Origin: Diphasiastrum complanatum
Lineage: Eukaryota > Streptophyta > Lycopodiopsida > Lycopodiales > Lycopodiaceae
Assembly (NCBI GenBank): GCA_029204225.1
Contig: CM055107.1
Location: 27,312,572 to 27,376,571 of the forward strand
DNA: 64,000 bases
Direction of reading: 5' to 3'
Below are positions 10,411 through 20,808 of the stretch, piece by piece; positions within the stretch are counted from its first letter, which is position 1; each line of letters begins with the position of its first letter. A model generated the notes under the pieces. That model made no database searches. It saw only the letters and a list, made by a program, of their open reading frames with translations, and was not told the origin of the DNA. A program made the position numbers and the translations under genes.

Positions 10411-11052
10411 AAGATTCAACTAGTTTCACATTTTGCAATATTTTCATATTTGGCATATTGAGGCCAAAACTTGTTTTAGACTTAGAGGTTGACTTTTCAA
10501 AGTTAATTAGTCTAAAATTCATTTGAATAAACACTTTTTGAAAGTGTGGGAAAGATAGAATACGACTTTGAGTAGATTCAATTTGAATAAGTTGGGTACA
10601 TTGAATCTAGACCCAAAATTGGTAGGGTTAGCATTTTGGTGGGAAAGCCAAGTGGCCAAATAGGATTTGGACCTGTTATAAAAGGATGTAACTCGTGGAG
10701 AGAGTAATCTTCTCTCTTCTCTATCTCATTTCATGCTTATACATGGTTCTCTTAGGATCTACTATCCATTGGTGCACTATCTTGGTGATTGCTTGCAATT
10801 CTATGTGTAGAATGATCTATATTTGCTATTTCTGGATCCACACGTGTGAAATACAATAGCTTGCTACTTTCGTACGGACAGCAACAGTACATAATCATTT
10901 CATTTAAGTTTGATCAAGTTCTATTAGTGTTTGCATCTCAAATTGTGTGTAGATGCTGATTTTTCTACATTGGTGAGACTGGTAATGTATTTCTCTTTCT
11001 AACCAAAGGTCATTCAAGTGGATTGGATCTTAAGGATCTGAAATCTTTCACA
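10406..11052 (+). repeat. 3' LTR of copia-1 (647 bp)
   Basis: Starts TGTGAAAG after the purine tract and ends TTTCACA at 11,052, where gypsy-1 RT resumes. Contains TATAAAAGG at 10,677-10,685 and the palindrome CACACGTGTG at 10,839-10,848, a G-box core also present in the LTRs of copia-2 and copia-3. The final 95 bp match the truncated 5' LTR. Confidence 0.9.
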
Positions 11053-12365
11053 CTTAATGCAGTCACCAAGAAGGACCATTTTCTTTTACCATTTATGGAA
11101 AGTGTCCTCGATAGAGTAGCTGGCGACGAAGCCTACAGTTTTCTGGACGGCTTCAGCAGCTACAACCAGGTGAAAATAGCCCCCCAGGACCAGCACAGGA
11201 CATCATTCGCCACGGAATGGAGAACTTATGCCTATAAAGTGATGCCATTCGGACTTTGCAATGCTCCAAGCACTTTCTAGCGAGTCATGCAGGCGACATT
11301 CAAAGATTATTTGCAAAGATTTCTGGAAATTTTCTTGGACGATCTGTGCGTGCATGGAGAAGGTGCTACAAAAATGCCGGGAATACTTATCCAATTTGGA
11401 GAAGGTGCTACAAAAATGCCAGGAATACCAGATCTCTCCGAATCCAGAAAATGTCAATTCTAGGTGACACATGGCTTGATACTCGGCCATATAGTGTCAA
11501 GACACGGGATCGCCACAAATCTATCAAAGATCAGGATCATTGTTGATCTACCACCACCGGGGACGATTCGCGAGGTCTACATTTTCATGGGTCATGCTAA
11601 CTATTATAGGATCTTCATTCTTGATTTTGCGGAGTTAGCCAGACCAATTTACAAGCTCACAACGGATCCACATTGGAATGAGGAAGCTCTAAAGTCTTTC
11701 TAGAAGATTAAGGATGCATTGGTCTCAGCACCAATCCTACGACCACCCAATTGGTCCATTGAGTTCGATGTGCATACGGACGCATCGAAGTATGCAGTTG
11801 GAGCAGTCTTAACCCAGCCAGGTGAACACAAAATTTTCCAATCCGATTTGCAAGCCGACAGCTCAGAAATACCGAAATAAATTATTCAACCACAGAGCGA
11901 GAAGCACTGGCAATGATCTATGTGGTTAAGAAGTTTTGACACTATTTGATGGCCACACATTTTGCTTTTTATACGGACCATCAACCCTTGCTATATCTCG
12001 TTAATAAAACTTGCAACACCAGGAGAATCATCAGATGGCTCCTGTTGTTGTTGGAATTTGATTTTCGAATAGTAGTTCGCAAGGGAAAACAAGACTACAT
12101 GGCAGATCATGTGTCACAAATCAAGTGAAAGGAGATTGCGACCCAACCCGACGATGAGCTGGCAGATGCTGTCTTATTTTACGTGGATACAGTACCAGAA
12201 TGGGCTGCCGACATTGTTGAATATCTAATGCGAGGCCAACCAGACAAATCACTACCAAAGGCGGAACAGCGGAAATTGATCTTGAAAGCTAGACCTTATC
12301 AACTGATTGCCGGCCAGTTGTACCGAAGAGGTCCAGACAGAATTCTTCGGCAGTGTATTTCATGA
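11053..12365 (+). pseudogene. gypsy-1 RT, RNase H and start of integrase region, broken
   Basis: Resumes directly after copia-1 at the RT motif LNAVTKKDHFLLPF, then FLDGFSSYNQ, VMPFGLCNAPSTF and the catalytic FLDDLCV (frame change). A short in-tandem duplication (about 11,355-11,430) repeats the stretch encoding EKVLQKC. Next come LGHIVSRHG, the RT connection domain and RNase H (near 11,760 with HTDASKYAVGAVL; then FYTDHQPLLYLVNK). The last piece, 12,183-12,365, is the linker before the integrase zinc site (LYRRGPDRILRQC); no HHCC or DDE core follows. Several stops and frameshifts. It belongs with the protease at 4533-5780. Confidence 0.85.
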
Positions 12366-13806
12366 TAAACAATATGAGTAAATTCTTCCCTGGTGCATTC
12401 TTCCAAAATCAGATGTTCTTCCTTTGGCTACACAAGCCTGCTATGATGTCGTTAAGTCACACCTCAATTTCCTCTTTATACACCAACACATGATTGATGC
12501 ATCTATAGAACTGGCAGCAAACCCTTCTGCCAAACTACTTGCCAACCTGGGAGATGCCGAAAACATCAAAGAGATTGAATGTCTCCTCAAAAGACCAAGT
12601 TTTTCTACCCTCCAAGAAAAATTCTTCCAAAACTCAAATAAAAGGACTAGTACTTTCAACCTAAACAATTGCCGGTCCACCTAGAATTGGGTCCCAGCCC
12701 ATCCTAAATGAGGCTAGAGCAAATTTTGCGGCCTTAGAAATGGCCGGTAAATATTTTACGGCTTTTCAAAAAATAATCAGTTGTAAAAAAATAGCCGGTA
12801 TGACCGTGCTAAAATCTCACAATGTACAGAGTCCATTTTTACTAATATATGATCACTCAGTGTATTTTTCAGGGAAACCGTGTTGTCGTGCGAGCACTAG
12901 TCATGAATGCCGAAAAAGTCAACCACAAAAGAAAAAATTGAGAAAGAAAAGTTTCGGGTAAAAACGGGACCGAGAGATATGGATCTAGTGTCAAGGAGTC
13001 ACAGAAACTCTAACAGCAAAGTTTGGGCAATTTACGGGCAATTAACGAAATGTGCGGGCCAAGTGGTTACCCAACAGGCCAAAAATCCAGACAAATGAGC
13101 AGTAGGGTCAAAAGCGGCTCATGGATGGGGAGCTGTGTTTTCTTGGTTGATTGTCGTTGATTGAGTGAACGGTTGGTTAACAATTGAGAAAGATTTCCTT
13201 GAAATGAGGCATTGGTGGTCTGTGACTTCAGTCATAGTGGTTTAAATTCGTTTGTGTTTGTATCTGATGTGCAACCAACCTGGTTGTTTAGCGAGGCTTC
13301 TGTTTGATGATTAATAGTCCGAGCTTACTGTCATCTAGTTTGATCAGTTGAAGGTTGGATTTTGTATCAATGTGTGGGCAATGTTCAGATGAGTGCATGC
13401 TTGTAGGTTGTTATATCTCGGTGATTGATGTCAAGTGTTTGAATTTGTTAGTACCTGGTTGTATGTGAATGTGTGTGATGGTGCCCTTGGTTCACTTCAA
13501 ATTCTGAGGGTTACTTGAAGACCAATGGACCTATTTTCTACCTGTCAAAATTGCGACCTTCCATCACTATCTACAACGGAAAAATCCAACTCTTAGACCT
13601 ACTGCGACCTTCCAATCGCTGTCCACAGAGAAAAATTAGAGATTTATAACCTCTGATGGCTGCCCACAGTCTGCCTACACTTGCTCGAGGCCTGTATTGC
13701 CTGCCTGCGGCCCTGCACTACCTAGTTGCAGCCTATCCATCTTTGATACGCCCTGTTACAGGCTGCTACGGCCTCCAAGCCCTACCTACTGGCTACCTGC
13801 AACTCA
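12366..13806. other. No recognised gene; unknown ORF at 12,424-12,684
   Basis: Past the point where gypsy-1 homology stops. An 86-codon plus frame at 12,424-12,684 has leucine-rich, helix-like composition (for example ASIELAANPSAKLLANLGDA) but matches no family I know; it may be a remnant of a gypsy 3' region. From about 13,650 to 13,806 the sequence becomes rich in CCTG/CTGC and continues on the other side of copia-2 at 19,377, which confirms copia-2 as a clean insertion. Confidence 0.45.
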
Positions 13807-14453
13807 TGTGAAAAATACTGATCCTAAGTGGATCTAAACTCCAAGATCATTGGCTTGAATGCTTGCACTCCAAACTACATAAGCTAGGAATTGGCAACAC
13901 ATTCTATGCTACCTAGAATGCAAAGAACTTGATCAAAAAGCATTTATCACAAATGGAAACTTCCATAAACATCAAGTGCGGCCCAAAATAGCATTATACA
14001 GTCCATAATACATCAGCCTATCACTTTTGGAAAGCACCTAAGATCATACACACAAAGCTTGAACTCAATCACTACACAATGCCAACAATGGAAGGAGAAC
14101 CCAATAGAAAAATCTCTCATTAAGCAAATGAATACAATGGATCTGCTCCAACCTGTTTCTCCACGGCCTACCTGCTATATATAGCTGAGAGAGATGACTC
14201 TCTCTCCTCTCTCTAGACCCTCCTTACCTAAAATATGCCCTATATAGGTAAAATTGGCATATATGTCCAAAATACATGAAAATGGACTCATTTCGAAGGT
14301 CTTGAAGTTTGACACTTCTTCATACTGAAAAAATACACTTACTAAAAATATCTAGACCTGTTTCACACGTGTGAAAAGTCAGATCCTAAACTATGTGCCA
14401 TTTTTAGCAATTTTGGCCTAAAACTAGACAAGGAAATGTTGACAATTTTCACA
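13807..14453 (-). repeat. 3' LTR of copia-2 (647 bp)
   Basis: Runs TGTGAAAA...TTTTCACA on the plus strand, so both ends are also inverted repeats. It appears identical to 18,730-19,376. Contains the 16-bp perfect palindrome TTTCACACGTGTGAAA at 14,361-14,376 and a TATATATAG near 14,173. Confidence 0.95.
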
Positions 14454-14466
14454 CTCCCTCTTCAAC
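14454..14466 (-). other. Polypurine tract of copia-2
   Basis: On the minus strand the bases between the ORF stop and the 3' LTR read as a purine-rich run ending GAAGAGGGAG. Position and composition fit the plus-strand primer, and the last seven bases match the copia-1 tract. Confidence 0.8.
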
Positions 14467-17400
14467 TTAACTTGCTAGTTTTACAACACTACTTTGTTCC
14501 AACTTAAGAATGATCTCCATCATCAGAATAGATCTCTTCTCAAGGATCCTAATATGTACAAAATAGGACACAACATAATTGATATAGATAATAGTGTCCA
14601 TATAGGATGCTTCACTATTTCTTACATCAATTTTACATAGAATCATAAAAATGGTACATGTAAAAGAACATAGAATCTCAATTAATGAATTCCTCCATGT
14701 ATCCATCTCTGGTTTCTCTATAAAATAGCAGCAAACAAGTTGTAAATGAAAGTGATCAACAAGTGTTTGCATGCCTCCTCCACATTTCACTATACATATA
14801 GTGAATGCAACATGTATCTCCATGAATGAACTTCCATCACCACCTTGCCTTTGTAGATCTTCAATCCATGAAAGCCTTTGAGTGAATGAATGCCAAAAAG
14901 ATGTGTTCCCTACTCCATTTGAATGACCAAAACCTGAACTTGAAATACTTGAAGTACCTCCACAAGATTTGCACACAACGCTTGATCCTACAATGTCAAC
15001 AAGTTGCCAATTTGCCAACACTAGAATACTAGATCTTGAACTTTGTTCAAAAGAAAACATATTGACCACTTCAATACCTTTCAAGATCTGAATGAATTCA
15101 TGTACTTGATCATACAAACCAGCAATGATAACTATTCCATCTCCAAGATCCAAAGGATGCAAAACTATGGAACTAGTTTTATTGAAATTTGACAATTTCA
15201 ACACATTGACATAACAATGTTCATACATGAGATTAGGCAAGTGAGGTAGAGTAAGAAGACACTTCCTTGCAGCTCCAAAGACCTTACTTGAACCTTCAAG
15301 AACCTGTAAAAACAGATCCAAAATGCCTTGACCATTTGTCTCTTCTTTGATGCTTTTCACTAGCTTCGAATTGCCACTTGTCTCTTGGTGTTGATGAAGC
15401 AATCCAAGATCAACCTCTTGATCTTCCAATAAGACATCAAAGATCTTGCATATGTGAACATCTTCAGATCTGAAACTCTGAAGATACTCCCTCTCAAACA
15501 CATGATTAAGATCCCACAAGATCTCATCAATGCTCAAATTTGACCCTTCACTATAGTTAGTGAAAACAATGCCACCATCATAAACCAAAAGATAGATTCC
15601 AACATTTCCATTTAACATGAAGTAGAGTAGGTGAAGATGAGTATCAAACCTAATCAAAACAGCCCTCTTGAGTTCATAACAAACCTCAATAAGCTCACCA
15701 ATGATATCTCCCTTGCCTTGAAGAAGTTGCCACTTGAGTTGCTCCATGTAGTCTTCTTCAACCAACCTTTTGCCATCTTGACCATGAATGAACAATCCAC
15801 CACAATCATAGAATGCTTTGAGTTGATTAAGAGATGTTAGATCCATGCTTTGGATCTTCCCAAGAACCACTCTTCCATTGCCCTTTCCTTCACAAGACTC
15901 CCTCTTAATGCTAGCACCACAAAAGTTAGAAACCTCCATCTTGATAGTTGCACCATAAGAAGTAGAAGACTCTTGAATATTAGAAGCCAAGAAAAGAATC
16001 CTTAGTACCTTCAACATAAGAGTGATTGAAGTACTCTCTCTTTTCAAACATGAACTTCTACTCAATGATTTAGGTAATGAGTCATATGATAATGATTCTT
16101 CCTCACTATCGTTCATAAAAACATCATTCAAAGTACATCCTACTTTGAACACTTCACATACTTCTCTTCCTTTTGACTTGTGATCTCCCTCACCAAGTCT
16201 CATGATAGAAACCTTTGATCTACTCTTTTTATGAAGAAATGTGACACCACTTGTTGCACAAATGACTTTATCACAAAAAGATGTAAAAGAACCATTTCCT
16301 TCAAGCATGCTCAAAGCACCATCATCTTTTCCCACATGATTACATACATCAATATGAAAAGAATTAGAAGAACAACCATCTTCTTGCAAAGAATGACACT
16401 TAGCATCTCCATCTTTTTCCATATGAACAAACAAGTCATTAGCAACAATCACTTCCAAAGAAGAATCTTCATCAACTCCATTGATGAAGTTAGCTCCTTC
16501 CTTACCTTTTCCATTTTTGCACTTGCCATCTAGCACCATTGAAGAACCAACAAGCCTTGGAAGTCCATGAGTAGAAGAGTACAAACATGATGCTAATTTA
16601 GCTCCACATGACTCCATATGACTAGTAGGTAACACTAGTGCATCTTCAAGATCCAATGGATCCAAAAAATTGACCATAGATTCACCAAAGCTTGCCAAGT
16701 TAGCACAACAATTATCATCTCCAAGAAGTACATTAGATCTCAACCTAGATCTAGCATTTTGTTTCTTATGGCATTCATTTGCAAAATGTCCTTTTATCCC
16801 ACAATAAAAGCACTTGAACTTTGACTTATTGTTCTTAGTAGAAGAGGAAGAGGAAGAGTGATCATCATGATCAAAGTTACCACCTTTGGACCATTTCCCT
16901 TTGCCTTTACCTTTGCCCTTGAATTTGCCTTTTGTGAAGAAAGCCTCTTCACCTCCACCTTGCAAGGATGCACCATCAAGCTTTGATTGCAACCTATGTT
17001 CTTCAGCCAATAAGATTTCTTGCAAGTCAACCACACTTGGCAAGACTCTTTGAATGGCAAAACTTTGCACAAGGTTAGCATGTTCATTTAGCAAACCATT
17101 CAACATAACTTGGACTATTTCACCATCTTTTATGTTCTCATCAATGCATGCTAAATCATCACTTAGGGACTTAACTCTCAAGATAAATGCATGAGCACTT
17201 TCACCCTCTCTTTGCCTACTAGAAAATATTTGTCTCCTTAGGGTCAATACCCTAGATGTGGACTTTGATTCAAAGAGCTTCTTTAAGGCATTCCATGCCT
17301 CACTTGCACTTTGACACTTTCCAACTTCCTTGAGAAGTTCATTTGTAACATTCATTTTAATGATATGAAGAGCCCTTTTGGCCTTCTTATCAAACCTTTG

Positions 17401-17559
17401 TTGCTCTTGAAGTGTGAGAGGTCTCTCTTCAATTTCTGCAACTATGTCCATGAGTTCATTCAACTCAAGTAAGGACTCCATCCTCACTTTCCAAGTAGAG
17501 TAGTTTGATGAACTCAACCTTTCACTAGACTCTAGCATGATCCCACCATTGGAAGCCAT
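14467..17559 (-). CDS. copia-2 Gag fused to a ~765-residue unknown region
   Basis: Single uninterrupted 1030-codon ORF; the ATG is at 17,559. Residues 1 to about 200 are a copia Gag closely related to that of copia-1 (SSNYSTWKVRMESLL, then LKEVGKC, TSRVLTLRRQIF and a LACIDENIKDGE block). A Lys/Gly-rich stretch leads to the CCHC knuckle CFYCGIKGHFANEC at residues 250-263. After that, where protease should start, there is no WWIDSGA motif and no Pol domain. Residues about 266-1030 are mixed, moderately cysteine- and serine-rich, with several hydrophobic patches, and match nothing I recognise. The ORF has stayed open over 3 kb, so either it is young or the extension is under selection. Captured host sequence or diverged pol are alternatives; I favour replacement of pol by unrelated sequence. 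Confidence 0.88.
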   Translation of the reverse strand: MASNGGIMLESSERLSSSNYSTWKVRMESLLELNELMDIVAEIEERPLTLQEQQRFDKKAKRALHIIKMNVTNELLKEVGKCQSASEAWNALKKLFESKSTSRVLTLRRQIFSSRQREGESAHAFILRVKSLSDDLACIDENIKDGEIVQVMLNGLLNEHANLVQSFAIQRVLPSVVDLQEILLAEEHRLQSKLDGASLQGGGEEAFFTKGKFKGKGKGKGKWSKGGNFDHDDHSSSSSSTKNNKSKFKCFYCGIKGHFANECHKKQNARSRLRSNVLLGDDNCCANLASFGESMVNFLDPLDLEDALVLPTSHMESCGAKLASCLYSSTHGLPRLVGSSMVLDGKCKNGKGKEGANFINGVDEDSSLEVIVANDLFVHMEKDGDAKCHSLQEDGCSSNSFHIDVCNHVGKDDGALSMLEGNGSFTSFCDKVICATSGVTFLHKKSRSKVSIMRLGEGDHKSKGREVCEVFKVGCTLNDVFMNDSEEESLSYDSLPKSLSRSSCLKRESTSITLMLKVLRILFLASNIQESSTSYGATIKMEVSNFCGASIKRESCEGKGNGRVVLGKIQSMDLTSLNQLKAFYDCGGLFIHGQDGKRLVEEDYMEQLKWQLLQGKGDIIGELIEVCYELKRAVLIRFDTHLHLLYFMLNGNVGIYLLVYDGGIVFTNYSEGSNLSIDEILWDLNHVFEREYLQSFRSEDVHICKIFDVLLEDQEVDLGLLHQHQETSGNSKLVKSIKEETNGQGILDLFLQVLEGSSKVFGAARKCLLTLPHLPNLMYEHCYVNVLKLSNFNKTSSIVLHPLDLGDGIVIIAGLYDQVHEFIQILKGIEVVNMFSFEQSSRSSILVLANWQLVDIVGSSVVCKSCGGTSSISSSGFGHSNGVGNTSFWHSFTQRLSWIEDLQRQGGDGSSFMEIHVAFTICIVKCGGGMQTLVDHFHLQLVCCYFIEKPEMDTWRNSLIEILCSFTCTIFMILCKIDVRNSEASYMDTIIYINYVVSYFVHIRILEKRSILMMEIILKLEQSSVVKLAS

Positions 17560-18717
17560 GATTCTAATGTTTCTTCAACTTTTAGGTTTTGTCCTAAAGC
17601 ACTTAGCACTACTTTTCTCTCAACAAATGATAGATAAAGAGATCTATGAGGATTTAGGACCCTAAAACACTTCTATCTTGAACCTAGATGGTTTCCAAGC
17701 ATAGAAAGGAAGATTGAAACACATGCAACACTTTGCACACACTAAGAATGGATTACAAAATCAAACCAACCTGAACACACTCTTGCTTAAGCTCTCAAAC
17801 TTTCCAGCAAGTGACCAAATCAAGTTATGGTGTGAAGAGTTACTTGCATTCTTAGAAAATACCCAAAACTAGGATGCCAAGATTACCTAGTAATGAACAA
17901 ACTTGATCAACATATGATCAACACACTAAGATATTGATTCAACCTGTAAAACCACATGTAAACCACACTTCTAAAAGTTTATAAACTCCAGCAAATGATA
18001 AATACAAGATTTAGAGGTGAATGAATGAGCACACTTAGTGAATCACAAGACTAGCTTCACTATCTTGTCAAATCTTGGTGTTTAGATGTAGATCTAAGAT
18101 CACTTCACATGAGAATGTTCCTCAACCTGTTAAGAACCTGAAAACACACTCGCATAATGGTTAACACCTTCCAGCAAATGCTCCAATCAAATTACATAAG
18201 GAGAGTTACTTACATGCTCAACAAAGTACACCAAAAATTATGCCAAAATTGATGACAATCTTTACAATATGCTCTTCACAATGGAGCTTGCAATATGTTC
18301 ACCCAAAAAGGGGATCTTTCATCCAAATGGGAGCTTTGCTCAGCCTTTAGGAGAATTACAACTCACTCAAAAGAGCATTTGTCATCCACTTAAGGAGAAG
18401 TTTCATCCACTTAAGGAGAGTGTTCATCCAAGAATGGAGATTGTCAACAATAGGATTGAAAAGAACATTGTTAGTATTGAATATGCACAAGCCTCACAAT
18501 CACAAATGATTAGGTGTTATGATCTGATCCAAAATAGTTTCTTTTCAGCCTCTGATCTTCAATAGACCTGAAATATGCTTTTGATCCACAAGTTCAACTC
18601 ACAAAACAAAGGTTAGTAAGATTTGATCAACAAAGCAATGCAAAATCATGCTAGAACTTGATCAAACATCCAAATATCACCAAAAATGGAATACTTACTG
18701 TAAATAGAAGCCAACCA
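17560..18717 (-). other. copia-2 leader
   Basis: About 1.16 kb between primer site and gag ATG on the minus strand. A 98-codon frame on the plus strand (18,269-18,565), rich in repeated HPLKE-like units, results from short direct repeats (CATCCACTTAAGGAGA-like near 18,380-18,430) and is not considered a gene. No other coding signal. Confidence 0.6.
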
Positions 18718-18729
18718 GCTCTGATACCA
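18718..18729 (-). other. Primer-binding site, initiator Met tRNA (copia-2)
   Basis: Plus strand GCTCTGATACCA, that is TGGTATCAGAGC on the minus strand, abutting the LTR at 18,730. It sets the element's direction as minus. Confidence 0.95.
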
Positions 18730-19376
18730 TGTGAAAAATACTGATCCTAAGTGGATCTAAACTCCAAGATCATTGGCTTGAATGCTTGCACTCCAAACTA
18801 CATAAGCTAGGAATTGGCAACACATTCTATGCTACCTAGAATGCAAAGAACTTGATCAAAAAGCATTTATCACAAATGGAAACTTCCATAAACATCAAGT
18901 GCGGCCCAAAATAGCATTATACAGTCCATAATACATCAGCCTATCACTTTTGGAAAGCACCTAAGATCATACACACAAAGCTTGAACTCAATCACTACAC
19001 AATGCCAACAATGGAAGGAGAACCCAATAGAAAAATCTCTCATTAAGCAAATGAATACAATGGATCTGCTCCAACCTGTTTCTCCACGGCCTACCTGCTA
19101 TATATAGCTGAGAGAGATGACTCTCTCTCCTCTCTCTAGACCCTCCTTACCTAAAATATGCCCTATATAGGTAAAATTGGCATATATGTCCAAAATACAT
19201 GAAAATGGACTCATTTCGAAGGTCTTGAAGTTTGACACTTCTTCATACTGAAAAAATACACTTACTAAAAATATCTAGACCTGTTTCACACGTGTGAAAA
19301 GTCAGATCCTAAACTATGTGCCATTTTTAGCAATTTTGGCCTAAAACTAGACAAGGAAATGTTGACAATTTTCACA
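18730..19376 (-). repeat. 5' LTR of copia-2 (647 bp)
   Basis: Same sequence as the left LTR. It carries the palindrome TTTCACACGTGTGAAA at 19,284-19,299. In the minus direction this is the promoter LTR. The base after it (19,377) begins GCTCA, against ACTCA before the other LTR. Confidence 0.95.
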
Positions 19377-20808
19377 GCTCATCGCTGCCCTGCTTGCCCT
19401 GTGTTCTGCATTGCAGGCCCTGCGATCTGCCTATCTGTCCTCTGCTCTCTGGGTGCTCGCTGGAGGCCACCTTCTCTACTTGTCTGTCTGCGGAAGTCTG
19501 CCTACACACCTTTGATCACTGTCTACAGCCCTGCTGCGGCCCTGTACCAATTGTCTGCGGCTGATTCCAGGCCTGTTTGCTTCCAGTTGCCCTACCTCTG
19601 TCTGCCTCTGTCTGCGAATACACCCTGTCTGAAGCCTGAAACAGCCTGTCTGTGGCCACTTTGTAGGCTGCCGCCCATTTTCCTAGTCTGCCTACATTTT
19701 TCAAACTTGTGTGCAGCCTCTCATTATGCCTATGAGTTGTATGTGCCTTGCCTGTGGCATGGAATCAACTACAAACGCTGTCCGGGGATTTGCCTAGATG
19801 TCAGAGTTGTGTGTATCCTACTGGAGCTGTGGCCATCTGTCAGCCCTCGCTGACTTTCTCACAATCCTCACTGATATCTCTACACTGGCTACTCTCTGCC
19901 TGAAACTGTTCCAGATATACCTCTGTGAGTTTCATCCATCGATCTCTACTCCACCTACAGATTCATGACAGAGTGTGAAGGCAAGCGGCAAAGGAAAAGC
20001 GATTGATCTATGAGGCATTCATGACTAGTACTTCTCCGATTACCAATCACCTACGCTCACACTGAGCTATAGTTTTGCTTCATCTCGATCGTTTTTAGAG
20101 ACGTTATTTCGGTACTTACTTGTTGTCCGTAGGGATACGCATGCTTGAAGTCCATACTTGCATTCGTCTATTGAGTGAATGGTCCGTATAAGATGACGAG
20201 AAATCATTTTTGTATTGTGGTTGGAATTGTTCTATAGTAACAAGAATCATGTTGTAGCATGCTAGTACTGGGTGAGGTGTTTCATACTTTAGAACTTCAT
20301 CATTTCGATGATTTCGCGCTTACCCTGTCTCTACTATGACACAATCAATTGTGATCTTTTTCTTGAACAAGTAGACACGGAAGTATCAGGTCTGTGCGTA
20401 TATTGTGGGTTTACCGGTAGTATGGACTCAAAAACACTTGCTTGCAATGGGAATGCTGTTTGTTTAAGTTCAGTAATTGCAATTACCTAACTAGTGAATG
20501 GATTGTCGTAGAGTATGGGTCAATTGTGTATTGTAGTAAATCGTTTTTTGGCACAAATCTGAATTCAGTCCGAAATCATAATATTTTATAAGCATGCGGT
20601 ATAAATTAATTAGAACGATGATTGTCTATGTCCAACTCGTTTAGTGAAAGTGTTAAGTGAATAACTTTTTTTCGTACTGATTTAGAATGTGTTGTACGGA
20701 GAGAACCGTAGGCTGGGTAGTTAACATCTTGCTGAGTTAGATTTTAAACAGCTATATGAAATCGTCAGGTTTTTGAAGTGTTTCTTACGTTTTTTTCATT
20801 ATGAAGCG
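19377..20808. other. CCTG/CTGC-rich non-coding region
   Basis: 19,377 to about 19,860 is rich in CTGCC, CTGTC and CTGCGG words, continuous with 13,650-13,806 before copia-2 inserted. It gives a 164-codon frame with odd, cysteine-rich composition that I take as a by-product of base composition. From 19,860 to 20,808 nothing recognisable is seen; part may belong to the 5' flank of gypsy-2. Confidence 0.5.

Larger units (their letters stand above)
5762..11052 (+). mobile_element. copia-1: nearly complete Ty1/copia element
   Basis: Plus-strand Ty1/copia retrotransposon inside gypsy-1. Order is a remnant of the 5' LTR, Met-tRNA primer site, about 590-bp leader, gag, protease, integrase, RT, RNase H, purine tract and a full 647-bp 3' LTR. 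The coding part has one frameshift (near 7546) and two in-frame TGA codons (9169, 9844), so it is only lightly damaged. The 5' LTR keeps only its last 95 bp or so; the deletion also took the adjoining gypsy-1 RT start, so no target-site duplication remains. Its Gag is related to those of copia-2 and copia-3 in this window. Confidence 0.93.
482..12365 (+). mobile_element. gypsy-1: decayed Ty3/gypsy element, split by copia-1
   Basis: Plus-strand Ty3/gypsy retrotransposon. Parts in order are the 5' LTR, a primer site for tRNA-Asp (1478), a long leader, gag with the capsid-like retrotransposon gag domain, cysteine-rich knuckles, an aspartic protease, then RT, RNase H and the very start of the integrase region. 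copia-1 lies between protease and RT (5762-11052), and the N-terminal part of RT that should follow the protease is missing. The integrase core and 3' LTR are not found; coding similarity stops near 12,365. Many stops and frame changes make it non-functional. The tRNA-Asp primer and the gag-PR-RT-RH order are typical of plant Athila/Tat-like elements, but lineage is not settled here. Confidence 0.85.
13807..19376 (-). mobile_element. copia-2: young non-autonomous Gag-only copia element
   Basis: Minus-strand LTR element of 5570 bp with all structural signals: two 647-bp LTRs (13,807-14,453 and 18,730-19,376), Met-tRNA primer site next to the right LTR, purine tract next to the left LTR, and flanking ACTCA/GCTCA (4 of 5 bases agree as a target duplication). 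I compared the LTRs by eye along their length and saw no difference. The only ORF is Gag followed by an unknown extension; protease, integrase, RT and RNase H are all missing. This resembles the class called TR-GAG (terminal-repeat retrotransposons with a GAG domain) in plants. Mobility would need Pol from a related copy. Confidence 0.93.

Noticed and set aside
18269-18565. 98-codon plus frame antisense to the copia-2 leader
   Set aside because: Created by short direct repeats in the leader; no similarity and on the strand opposite to the element.
19359-19853. 164-codon plus frame, cysteine- and leucine-rich
   Set aside because: Starts inside the copia-2 LTR and runs through CCTG/CTGC-rich DNA; no domain, codon pattern driven by base composition.
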